From the NCBI GenBank assembly GCA_045126475.1, contig JBGVOL010000062.1:1-52165 (forward strand): DNA of 52,165 nucleotides, in the 5' to 3' direction. Positions 26,836 to 34,983 of this stretch are shown one piece after another (positions within the stretch are counted from its first letter, which is position 1; the number at the start of each line of letters is the position of its first letter). The notes under the pieces were generated by a model, which was not told the DNA's origin, did not search any database, and was given only the letters and a program-made list of their open reading frames with translations. Origin of the DNA: SVEL01 sp045126475 (GTDB taxonomy: Bacteria; Bacillota; Clostridia; Lachnospirales; Lachnospiraceae). The position numbers and the translations under genes were made by a program.

Positions 26836-26864
26836 TTGAAAAATACTTCCTTTGCCATTATAAT
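26836..26864 (+). promoter_or_regulatory. Promoter of the DUF4037 gene, flanked by dyads
   Basis: TTGAAA (26836-26841), 17-nt spacer, TATAAT (26859-26864). Two nested inverted repeats surround it: CTTCCTTTGCC (26846) with GGCAAAAGGAAG (26886-26897), and AATTCA (26862) with TGAATT (26878). The inner dyad covers the -10 and start point, so it may be an operator; the outer right arm includes the Shine-Dalgarno sequence. Confidence 0.6.
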
Positions 26865-26904
26865 TCATACATAAGAGTGAATTGCGGCAAAAGGAAGTGA
26901 GACA

Positions 26905-29307
26905 ATGGAAATAGGAAAAATACTGGCAGAATATGATGCAATGTTTGGCAGGTGCAGTTTAAAGGAAATCGAGGAGTTTCTGTGTCAGAAAATCAGTGAA
27001 GCAAAGGAGGCAGGGGAGTATGGAATAGTGATTTCCCTGTTAAATGAGATAATAGGCTTCTGCCGTGACACCACGCAGCGGGACAAATCTCTCGGATATT
27101 GCAGAGAGTTAAAGGAACTTCTTGACAGTCTCCATATGGAGGACAGACTTGAGTACGCAACCTCAATGCTTAATATAGCCAATGCCTGCAGGGCATTCGG
27201 TTTATTTGAGGAATCACTGAGACTTCATGAAAGTGTGTATGAAAGTTATAAAAAATATGCAAAGCCTGACGATTTTATGTATGCAAGCCTTTTTAACAAT
27301 TGGAGCCTTCTGTATCAGGAGATGGGGGACTACAAAAAGGCGGAGGAAATGCTTATAAAGGCCCTTGCAGTCGTTGACTTGTATGAGGATGCCGCCATAC
27401 AGCAGGCAACCACAAGGACAAATCTTGCCATGACACTTTTGCAGACAGACAGTGAGGAAGCATATGGCAGGGCAATGGTCTTCTTAAGGGAAGCCCTGGA
27501 AGTGTTTGAAAAAGACGGCGGCAGGGATTTTCATTACGGAGCGGCACTGGTGGCAATGGGCGATGCATACTGCTTTAAAAAGGAATATGATAAAGCAGCC
27601 GAATATTATGAAAAAGGCATGTCTGAGATAGAAAAGCATGTAGGCAGGACTGACAATTACGACAGAGTGGCGGAAAAATATGATTACGCAAAAAAGCAAG
27701 CGGGCGTTCAGTGGGTAAAAAATCTTGAAAAAAGCAGGGATTTTTATGAAAGATACGGAAAGGACATGATTCACCGTAAGTTCCCTGAATATGAAAACCG
27801 TATGGCAGTAGGTATTGCGGGAGAAGGCTCCGACTGCTTCGGTTTTGATGATGAGATTTCCACAGACCACGATTATGAGGCAGGATTTTCCATCTGGCTT
27901 ACTGAGGAAGATTATGATAAAATCGGAGAGGAGCTGCAGCAGGAGTATGAGAAGCTTGCCGCGGAGCACGGACACAGCGCAGACAGTCGCAACGGTTTTC
28001 TTAAAAAGAGAAGAGGCGTCTCTACCATAAATGGATTTTATAACGGGATTCTTGGTACAGATAAGAATTATGAGGATATATCTCAGCCAATTTCTACAGA
28101 AAATACTCATTATAAGGATTCATCAGATTATGTGTCTTTGATTGATTTTGCAGCCATAGAAGAATATAATCTGGCTCAGGCCGTAAACGGTCAGGTATTC
28201 AGGGATGACGCGGGAATCTTTAGCAGGGTAAGAAACCATATAAAGGAATACTATCCTGAAAACATATGGTGTCAGAAACTTGCAGGGGCACTTCATGATT
28301 TTTCACAGTATGCCCAGAGCAATTATGCAAGAATGATGGCGAGGAAGGATTACGTTACAGCAAAACTCTGTGTCGCAAAGGGAATAGAAAGTGCAATGGA
28401 TATTGCATATCTTCTCAATAAGGAGTATGCTCCGTATTATAAGTGGAAGCACAAGGGAATGGAAGGTTTTTCAAAACTTAGAGATTTACATTCTGTCCTT
28501 GAAAAAATATCCGAGCTGCCTAATCAGAAAAGTGCATGGGAAAATGTTGTGTACAATGCGGGCATCATAAACAAAGAGGATGAGTGCATCTGCCTTTTTG
28601 AGCAGGTGGCGGAAATGATTTTGGCTGAGCTTAAAACGCAGAACCTTGTATCGGGAAATGATTTGTTTCTTGAAGGATATCTTAGTCAGATTTTGAGAGG
28701 GAAAAATATGGATATAATACAAAAAATCGTGGAGCTTGAGTGGAAGCAGTTTGATAAGGTGAAAAATGAGGGCGGAAGGGCAGACTGTCAGGATAACTTT
28801 GAAACCTTTGACATTATGCGAAAAAGCCAGTACATGACATGGAATGAAGAATTGCTCTTAAGTTATTACAATGACCTTGTGGCAGCGGAAAATAAGGGCT
28901 GGAATCTTATTACCGAAAAATATGCCCGCATGATGAAGAGCACCGCACCGGAAAAGTATGCAGAACTTGAGAAAAATCTCCCGGTACTCAGCGATGAGCG
29001 CATTGCCATTCAGGAGGAAATTATTAAGATTCAGGTGGCATGGATGGAGGAGTTTGCAAAAACATTTCCAAAGATGGCGGGAAATGCAAGGATTATCCAC
29101 ACATATGAGGATACACCGTACAACACTTCTTATGAGACATATTTAAGAGGCGAACTCGGAACATATTCCGAGACAACATTTGTATTGTACGGAAGATTTA
29201 TAACAGGACTCATGCAGGAACAAAAGAATCTTGCATTTGAAACAATGAACAATACAGCCAGGCTGTATGGATATAAATCCTTAGAGGATGCAGAAGAAAA
29301 AATGTAA
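26905..29307 (+). CDS. TPR and DUF4037 nucleotidyltransferase-like protein
   Basis: 800 residues, cytoplasmic. The N-terminal 280 or so are TPR-like helices (NNWSLLYQEMGDYKKAEEML, AMGDAYCFKKEYDKAAEYYE). A nucleotidyltransferase-like domain follows with GIAGEGSDCFGFDDEISTDH (Ser309, then acidic residues), the G-S-x(n)-D pattern of pol-beta-fold enzymes as in DUF4037 proteins. The last 350 residues are helical and contain the DUF4037 segment. Own promoter with dyads; fprA follows 15 nt later and probably shares the transcript. Biological role unknown. The fusion of a repeat scaffold to a nucleotidyltransferase suggests modification of a bound partner. Confidence 0.8.
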   Translation: MEIGKILAEYDAMFGRCSLKEIEEFLCQKISEAKEAGEYGIVISLLNEIIGFCRDTTQRDKSLGYCRELKELLDSLHMEDRLEYATSMLNIANACRAFGLFEESLRLHESVYESYKKYAKPDDFMYASLFNNWSLLYQEMGDYKKAEEMLIKALAVVDLYEDAAIQQATTRTNLAMTLLQTDSEEAYGRAMVFLREALEVFEKDGGRDFHYGAALVAMGDAYCFKKEYDKAAEYYEKGMSEIEKHVGRTDNYDRVAEKYDYAKKQAGVQWVKNLEKSRDFYERYGKDMIHRKFPEYENRMAVGIAGEGSDCFGFDDEISTDHDYEAGFSIWLTEEDYDKIGEELQQEYEKLAAEHGHSADSRNGFLKKRRGVSTINGFYNGILGTDKNYEDISQPISTENTHYKDSSDYVSLIDFAAIEEYNLAQAVNGQVFRDDAGIFSRVRNHIKEYYPENIWCQKLAGALHDFSQYAQSNYARMMARKDYVTAKLCVAKGIESAMDIAYLLNKEYAPYYKWKHKGMEGFSKLRDLHSVLEKISELPNQKSAWENVVYNAGIINKEDECICLFEQVAEMILAELKTQNLVSGNDLFLEGYLSQILRGKNMDIIQKIVELEWKQFDKVKNEGGRADCQDNFETFDIMRKSQYMTWNEELLLSYYNDLVAAENKGWNLITEKYARMMKSTAPEKYAELEKNLPVLSDERIAIQEEIIKIQVAWMEEFAKTFPKMAGNARIIHTYEDTPYNTSYETYLRGELGTYSETTFVLYGRFITGLMQEQKNLAFETMNNTARLYGYKSLEDAEEKM

Positions 29308-29322
29308 GGAGGCTATACACAG

Positions 29323-30480
29323 ATGAAAATCACAGACACGGTAAAGTACATAGGAGTAGACGATACAACCATAGACTTATTTGAGAGCCAGTACGTTGTA
29401 CCGGAGGGAGTATCATACAATTCGTATGTTATTCTCGATGAGAAGGTTGCCGTAATGGACACGGTTGACAAGCGCGGAATGGGGCAGTGGGAGAAGAATC
29501 TTCTCGACGCACTTGCAGGAAGAAAGGTTGATTATCTTGTCATACATCACCTTGAGCCTGACCATGCAGGAAGCATAGGCAGGTTAATGGAGCTTTTCCC
29601 TGACGTAACTCTTGTGGGAAATGCAAAGACATTTTCCATGCTGCCACAGTTCTTTGATATTGATACAGAGGGAAAAACACTTGTTGTAAAGGAAGGTGAC
29701 ACTTTATCACTGGGTGAGCATGAGCTTTCATTTATCATGGCACCGATGGTTCACTGGCCGGAGGTTATGGTTTCCTACGACAGCAAGGATAAGATACTGT
29801 TCTCTGCTGACGGTTTCGGAAAGTTCGGAGCATTGGAACTTACAAAGGATGACGACTGGGCATGCGAGGCAAGAAGATACTACTTTAACATAGTGGGAAA
29901 ATACGGATTTTCGGTTCAGACACTGTTAAAGAAGGCAGCAGCACTTGACATAAAGTGCATCTGTCCTTTACACGGTCCCGTCCTTGATGAGAACATAGAG
30001 TATTACATAGGAATGTATGATACATGGAGCAGCTACAAGCCTGAAAATAAGGGAGTGCTTATTGCCTATGCATCAATACACGGAAATACGGCAGGGGCGG
30101 CAGAGAAACTTGGTGACATGCTTAAGGAAAAGGGCGTGGAAAAGGTTGTTGTCAGTGATTTGGCAAGAGAAGACATGGCTGAGGTTATAGAGGATGCCTT
30201 CCGCTATGACAGAATGATTGTAGCCGCATCAAGCTATGACGGCGGAGTATTCCCTTGCATGCAGGACTTCCTTAATCACCTGCAGAGCAAGTCATACCAG
30301 AACAGAAAGGTTGCAATCGTTGAGAACGGTTCATGGGCACCGTCAGCCGGAAGGACCATGAAGTCTATTCTTGAAACCATGAAGAACATCGATTTAGTGG
30401 AAGACATAGTCACAATCCGCTCTACGGTAAAGGAAGCAGATTTGGAGAACTTAGAAAAGCTTGCTGAGGAAATGTTGTAG
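29323..30480 (+). CDS. fprA: FprA-family A-type flavoprotein (flavodiiron protein)
   Basis: 385 residues; reduces O2 to water (and in some homologues NO) with electrons from rubredoxin or similar, protecting anaerobes. The beta-lactamase-like diiron domain has VIHHLEPDHAGSIG (H-x-E-x-D ligands at 76, 78, 80), APMVHWPEVM, FSADGFGKFG and CPLHGPVLD. The flavodoxin domain has AYASIHGNTAGAAEKLG for FMN phosphate binding. No fused rubredoxin or NADH domain. RBS AGGAGG. Downstream of, and probably co-transcribed with, the TPR-DUF4037 gene. Confidence 0.95.
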   Translation: MKITDTVKYIGVDDTTIDLFESQYVVPEGVSYNSYVILDEKVAVMDTVDKRGMGQWEKNLLDALAGRKVDYLVIHHLEPDHAGSIGRLMELFPDVTLVGNAKTFSMLPQFFDIDTEGKTLVVKEGDTLSLGEHELSFIMAPMVHWPEVMVSYDSKDKILFSADGFGKFGALELTKDDDWACEARRYYFNIVGKYGFSVQTLLKKAAALDIKCICPLHGPVLDENIEYYIGMYDTWSSYKPENKGVLIAYASIHGNTAGAAEKLGDMLKEKGVEKVVVSDLAREDMAEVIEDAFRYDRMIVAASSYDGGVFPCMQDFLNHLQSKSYQNRKVAIVENGSWAPSAGRTMKSILETMKNIDLVEDIVTIRSTVKEADLENLEKLAEEML

Positions 30481-30721
30481 ATTAACATTTAACGAGCCAT
30501 GCAAATCCGGAAATAAAAGTTTTACGGACTGTATCCGGCATCGGATGCTACGCCCGGCAGGGACGTGACACAACACAGTTTATGCTTACAGTGAAACGTT
30601 TTCATGTTTCTGCCGTAATCTTTGCTACGGCGGAATATACATAGATTTAACATAAATTGTAGAAAATGCACTGAATAGAATATGACTCAAAAAAGTTTTT
30701 ATAAAAATTTCACAAAACCTA
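30481..30721 (+). other. Non-coding stretch between fprA and the maltodextrin operon
   Basis: No open frame or clear terminator. It contains a GC-rich patch with short hairpins, such as GCCGTA/TACGGC at 30612-30631, and an operator-like TGAAACGTTTTCA at 30592-30604. The purpose of the structured patch is unknown; it may belong to an extended 3' UTR of fprA. Confidence 0.35.
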
Positions 30722-30750
30722 TTGCAATTTTTTTAAATATGTATTATCAT
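30722..30750 (+). promoter_or_regulatory. Promoter of the maltodextrin importer operon
   Basis: TTGCAA (30722-30727), 17-nt spacer, TATCAT (30745-30750), with A/T-rich sequence upstream that could act as an UP element. Confidence 0.6.
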
Positions 30751-30785
30751 AGGACACAGCAAGAGATAATTTTTTTGCAACTAAA

Positions 30786-30799
30786 TGTAAACGTTTCCA
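30786..30799 (+). promoter_or_regulatory. LacI/CcpA-type operator
   Basis: TGTAAACGTTTCCA, a near-palindrome centred on CG with one mismatched pair. It sits about 30 nt downstream of the predicted start point, a roadblock position. The LacI-family gene at 33969 in the same operon is the likely binder; CcpA is the alternative, because cre sites look similar. Confidence 0.65.
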
Positions 30800-30854
30800 A
30801 AAGAAATTAAGACAAGGGAACAACAAACAAAAATTTTTAGGAGGAGTTTTTACT

Positions 30855-32156
30855 ATGAAAAAAAGATTGTTATCACTCGGTCTTGTGAGTGCACTTGCTC
30901 TTTCATCATTAGTAGGATGTTCATCAGGCGATGGATCAGGAGATAAGGATGATGCTAAGGGCTCAGTTTACTACTTAAGCTTCAAGCCTGAGCAGGATGA
31001 GCAGTGGAAAGCTTTAGCAAAGGCTTACACAGAGGAGACAGGAGTAGAAGTTACAGTTGTAACAGCAGCTTCAGGTACATACGAGACAACATTGCAGGCA
31101 GAAATTGAGAAGGAAGATGCTCCTACATTATTCCAGGTAAACGGACCTGTAGGACTTTCAAACTGGAAAGATTACTGCTATGACCTTAAGGATTCAGGTT
31201 TATACAAGGAACTTACAAGCGATTCATTCGCATTAAAGGATGGTGATTCAGTATTAGGTATTGCTTACGTTGTTGAGTCATACGGAATCATCACAAATAA
31301 GACATTACTTGCTAAGGCAGGTTACAGCGTAGATGACATTAAGTCATTTGCAGATTTAAAGAAGGTAGCTGAGGATATTACAGCTCGTTCAGAAGAACTT
31401 GGCTTCTCAGCATTTGCTTCAACAGGTATGGACAGCTCTTCAGACTGGAGATTTAAGACACACCTTGCAAACCTTCCAATCTACTTTGAGTATCAGGCAG
31501 ACGGCATTGGTACAACAACAGCTATCAAGGGAACATACCTTGACAACTACCGTAACATCTTCGACCTTTACATCAACAACAGCACATGCGAAGGTAAGGA
31601 TTTATCAGCTAAGACAGGTGATGACGCAAGAAGCGAGTTCGTAAGCGGCAAGGCAGTATTCTACCAGAACGGTTCTTGGGAGTACAACGGACTTATCGAA
31701 GGCGGACTTAAGGATGACGATCTTGTTATGATTCCTATCTACGTTGGTGCAGGCGATGAGGCAAATCAGGGTCTTTGTACAGGAACAGAGAACTACTGGT
31801 GTGTAAATAAGGAAGCTGATGAGGCAGACATTAAGGCTACACTTGATTTCCTTGAGTGGGTTGTAACATCTGACAAGGGAACAAAGGCTATGGCAAATGA
31901 CCTCGGATTCGTAATCCCATTCAAGAAGGCAGTAGAGTCTCCAAACCTTTTCGTAAAGCAGGATAAGGCTTATACAGCAGAAGGTAAGGTTCCTGTATCT
32001 TGGAACTTCCCAACAATGCCATCAGAGGCTTGGAAGGATAAGGTTGGTTCAGCTCTTACAGCATACGCAGCAGACCAGACAGATGCAAACTGGGATGCAG
32101 TAGTTAAGGCTTTCGTAGATGGATGGAAGTCAGAGTATGAGTTATTAAACAAATAG
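30855..32156 (+). CDS. Maltodextrin-type ABC substrate-binding lipoprotein
   Basis: 433 residues. Signal with lipobox LVGCS; family 1 solute-binding fold (AYTEETGVEVTVVTAASGTY, PTLFQVNGPVGLSNW, GYSVDDIKSFADLKKVAED). Alpha-glucan specificity is inferred from the linked LacI regulator, 4-alpha-glucanotransferase and amylase. Codon use is richer in GCT, GGT and TAC than in the neighbours, consistent with high expression. A GC-rich hairpin follows it and may let the binding protein outnumber the permeases. RBS AGGAGGAG. Confidence 0.9.
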   Translation: MKKRLLSLGLVSALALSSLVGCSSGDGSGDKDDAKGSVYYLSFKPEQDEQWKALAKAYTEETGVEVTVVTAASGTYETTLQAEIEKEDAPTLFQVNGPVGLSNWKDYCYDLKDSGLYKELTSDSFALKDGDSVLGIAYVVESYGIITNKTLLAKAGYSVDDIKSFADLKKVAEDITARSEELGFSAFASTGMDSSSDWRFKTHLANLPIYFEYQADGIGTTTAIKGTYLDNYRNIFDLYINNSTCEGKDLSAKTGDDARSEFVSGKAVFYQNGSWEYNGLIEGGLKDDDLVMIPIYVGAGDEANQGLCTGTENYWCVNKEADEADIKATLDFLEWVVTSDKGTKAMANDLGFVIPFKKAVESPNLFVKQDKAYTAEGKVPVSWNFPTMPSEAWKDKVGSALTAYAADQTDANWDAVVKAFVDGWKSEYELLNK

Positions 32157-32185
32157 TTTTGAATCCATAAGTTAAACTTATATAG

Positions 32186-32215
32186 GGACAGGCAGGTGAC
32201 CTGCCTGTCCTTTTT
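32186..32215 (+). terminator. Intra-operon hairpin/partial terminator after the binding-protein gene
   Basis: GGACAGGCAGG and CCTGCCTGTCC form an 11-bp perfect stem with a TGA loop and a T5 tail, inside the operon 27 nt before the permease gene. It probably terminates part of the transcripts or protects the upstream mRNA 3' end. Confidence 0.8.
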
Positions 32216-32241
32216 GCAACTTTTTATAAGGAGGTTTTTAT

Positions 32242-33099
32242 ATGGAAAAGACAGTCAGACGCTATTGGCCTGTATTTGTTATTCCGACACTTGCTGCATT
32301 TGCCATAGGTTTCATTTACCCGTTTATACAGGGTCTGTACTTATCGTTTTGTCAGTTTACAACCATCAAGAAGACTAAATGGGTTGGGTTAGACAATTAC
32401 ATAAGAGTGTTTACGGATGACCCTGAACCACTTACAGATTCACTTTTATTTACAGTGGCATTTGCCGTTGTATCTATTATACTTATCAACGTTATTGGTT
32501 TTGTGTTTGCCCTTGTACTTACAAGAGGCTTAAGAGGCACAAATGTTTTTCGTACAATATTTTTCATGCCAAACCTTATCGGAGGCGTAGTACTCGGATA
32601 TATCTGGCAGATATTAATTAACTGTATACTCTCACTTGTGGGAGAACCACTTTTAGCATTGAATACAACTGCGGGCTACTGGGGACTTATTATTCTCATG
32701 TGTTGGCAGCAGGTAGGATATATGATGATAATTTACATTGCAGGATTACAGGGTATATCTGATTCGCTTATAGAAGCGGCAAAGATAGACGGAGCTACAT
32801 CTTGGCAGACATTGTGGAGAATAAAGCTTCCTATGGTAATGCCATCCATCACAATATGTGTATTCCTGACATTAACCAACTCATTTAAGTTATTTGACCA
32901 GAACCTTGCTCTTACAGGCGGTGAACCAAACAGCTCAACAGCGATGCTCGCATTGAATATCTATAAGACATTCTATGACAGAGCCGGAGCACAGTGGAAG
33001 GGACTTGGTCAGGCAAAGGCAGTTATCTTCTGTATAATGGTAGTCGCAATATCATTTATACAGCTTAGAGCGACAAGAAAGAGGGAGGTACAGCAGTAA
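32242..33099 (+). CDS. Maltodextrin-type ABC permease (MalF-like)
   Basis: 285 residues, six membrane spans beginning VFVIPTLAAFAIGFIYPFIQ. The EAA loop SLIEAAKIDGATSWQTLWRI precedes the conserved KLPMVMPS. It lacks the long periplasmic insertion of E. coli MalF, as is usual in Firmicutes. RBS AAGGAGG. Its last base overlaps the start of the second permease gene, so the pair is translationally coupled. Confidence 0.92.
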   Translation: MEKTVRRYWPVFVIPTLAAFAIGFIYPFIQGLYLSFCQFTTIKKTKWVGLDNYIRVFTDDPEPLTDSLLFTVAFAVVSIILINVIGFVFALVLTRGLRGTNVFRTIFFMPNLIGGVVLGYIWQILINCILSLVGEPLLALNTTAGYWGLIILMCWQQVGYMMIIYIAGLQGISDSLIEAAKIDGATSWQTLWRIKLPMVMPSITICVFLTLTNSFKLFDQNLALTGGEPNSSTAMLALNIYKTFYDRAGAQWKGLGQAKAVIFCIMVVAISFIQLRATRKREVQQ

Positions 33100-33941
33100 T
33101 GAAAAAGAAAAGTAAATTAGCAGACAAATTATTGATATTAGTAATGATACTGCTGGCAGCATCTTTCCTTTATCCTATTATAATGATACTTTTCAACTCA
33201 TTAAAAGAGGAGCTTGCCATAACAACAGAGTCGGTATTTGAACTGCCTACAAAAGAGACATTTGCAGGTCTTGAGAACTATAAAAATGCACTTGAGTCAA
33301 AAGGATTTGCGGAGAGCTTTATCTACAGCTTGTTTATTACAATATCATCAGTTCTTGCAATCTGCATATGCTGCTCAATGTGTGCATGGTTTATTACAAG
33401 AGTAAAGAGTAAGATAACAAGCGCAATTTACTATTTGTTCGTATTCTCAATGGTAGTACCTTTCCAGATGGTAATGTACACATTGTCTAAGACAGCAGAC
33501 AGACTTAATCTGAACACACCTTGGAATATATGGATAATATATCTGGGATTCGGAGCCGGACTTGCGGTATTTATGTTTACGGGATTTATGAAATCAATTC
33601 CGCTGGAAATCGAAGAAGCAGCCATGATTGACGGATGTAACCCATTACAGACATTCTTCAGAATAGTGCTTCCTATGCTTAAACCTACATTGGTTTCTGT
33701 AGCAATTCTTGAGGCAATGTGGGTATGGAATGATTACCTTCTGCCAACACTTGTACTGGATATCAAGAAATATAAGACAATTCCAATGTTGATTCAGTAC
33801 TTCAAGGGCAGCTACGGAAGAGTAGAGATGGGACCAATGATGGCATGTATCATGCTTACGGTTATTCCTATCGTAATTGTATATCTCGTAGGACAGAAGC
33901 ACATTATTAAGGGTGTAGCAGCCGGTGCGGTTAAGGGTTAA
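33099..33941 (+). CDS. Maltodextrin-type ABC permease (MalG-like)
   Basis: 280 residues, six membrane spans; first helix LLILVMILLAASFLYPIIMI. EAA loop LEIEEAAMIDGCNPLQTFFR then IVLPMLKPTL. Partner of the upstream permease in a heterodimeric channel. An intact copy of the gene type that is broken at 23.6 kb. No ATPase gene in the operon; a shared multi-sugar ATPase elsewhere is expected. Confidence 0.93.
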   Translation: MKKKSKLADKLLILVMILLAASFLYPIIMILFNSLKEELAITTESVFELPTKETFAGLENYKNALESKGFAESFIYSLFITISSVLAICICCSMCAWFITRVKSKITSAIYYLFVFSMVVPFQMVMYTLSKTADRLNLNTPWNIWIIYLGFGAGLAVFMFTGFMKSIPLEIEEAAMIDGCNPLQTFFRIVLPMLKPTLVSVAILEAMWVWNDYLLPTLVLDIKKYKTIPMLIQYFKGSYGRVEMGPMMACIMLTVIPIVIVYLVGQKHIIKGVAAGAVKG

Positions 33942-33968
33942 ACCGGAGAGTAAAATAGGAGAAGAGAA

Positions 33969-34973
33969 ATGACTATAAAAGATATTGCCAGAGAGTCAGG
34001 CTACTCCGTAGGAACCGTGTCAAGAGTTTTAAACGGGGCACAGGGAGTGTCGCCGACGGCGAGAGATGCCGTCATGGATATAGTAAATAAATATCATTTT
34101 CAGCTGAACAACAATGCAAAGCATTTGAAACAGCAGAGCAGCAGGGGCATTGCCATTATCATAAAAGGTACACAGAATATGCTCTTTGCCGCAGTGGTGG
34201 AGCCTATGCAGGTTCTTATAGAGAAACGCGGATATGCCAGTATGATGTTCTATATCGGTGAGGATGATAATGAGGTGGAACAGGCATACCAGATACTCAA
34301 GGAGCGAAGACCTCTGGGAATACTTTTTCTTGGTAGCAATAAGGAATATCTGAGGAAATATTTTCATCTCATTACAGTTCCGTGCGTGCTTGTAACAAAC
34401 TCGGCAGAGGGACTGGGGATAGAAAATCTCTCAAGTGTCACAACAGATGACAGAGCAGGTTCGAAAATGGCAGTGGACAGACTGTTTGAACTGGGACATA
34501 CAAACATTGGTGTTCTCGGCGGTCACGTAGCAATGTCTCACACCTCATACAGCAGATATCTAGGAGTGAAGGATTCATTTGAGGAATACAATACGGCCTT
34601 TGATGAAGAGACACAATATATAGCATCATACTTTACGATTTCAGCAGGTTATCATGCAATGGAAAAGCTTCTGGACATTATGCCGGGCTTAACGGCGGTT
34701 TTTGCAATGTCAGATGCCACGGCCATAGGAGCTATCAGAGCCATAAATGACAGGGGGCTCAGAGTACCGGAAGATGTATCGGTTATTGGATATGATGGTA
34801 TAGATATAGGCAGATATATGGTGCCAAGACTTACCACCATAAGACAGCATCGTGAAGTCATTGCCACAAGAAGCGTTGAGATACTTCTTGACTGCATTGA
34901 AAATGGTGCATCGGCAGTACATGAGATAGAAGGTTTCCATCTGGTGACGGGAGAGAGCGTCAGGGCAAGATAA
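33969..34973 (+). CDS. LacI-family transcriptional regulator
   Basis: 334 residues. The N-terminal helix-turn-helix TIKDIARESGYSVGTVSRVL and hinge region with HLKQQSSRGIAI are followed by a periplasmic-binding-like effector domain ending VPEDVSVIGYDGIDIGRYM. Located inside the maltodextrin operon, so it very probably senses an alpha-glucoside or its phosphate and binds TGTAAACGTTTCCA at 30786. RBS ATAGGAGAAG. Confidence 0.93.
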   Translation: MTIKDIARESGYSVGTVSRVLNGAQGVSPTARDAVMDIVNKYHFQLNNNAKHLKQQSSRGIAIIIKGTQNMLFAAVVEPMQVLIEKRGYASMMFYIGEDDNEVEQAYQILKERRPLGILFLGSNKEYLRKYFHLITVPCVLVTNSAEGLGIENLSSVTTDDRAGSKMAVDRLFELGHTNIGVLGGHVAMSHTSYSRYLGVKDSFEEYNTAFDEETQYIASYFTISAGYHAMEKLLDIMPGLTAVFAMSDATAIGAIRAINDRGLRVPEDVSVIGYDGIDIGRYMVPRLTTIRQHREVIATRSVEILLDCIENGASAVHEIEGFHLVTGESVRAR

Positions 34974-34983
34974 TATATGATTA

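Noticed and set aside
26846..26897. mRNA hairpin hiding the ribosome binding site of the DUF4037 gene
   Set aside because: The left arm lies upstream of the predicted transcription start, so it would not be in the transcript from that promoter.
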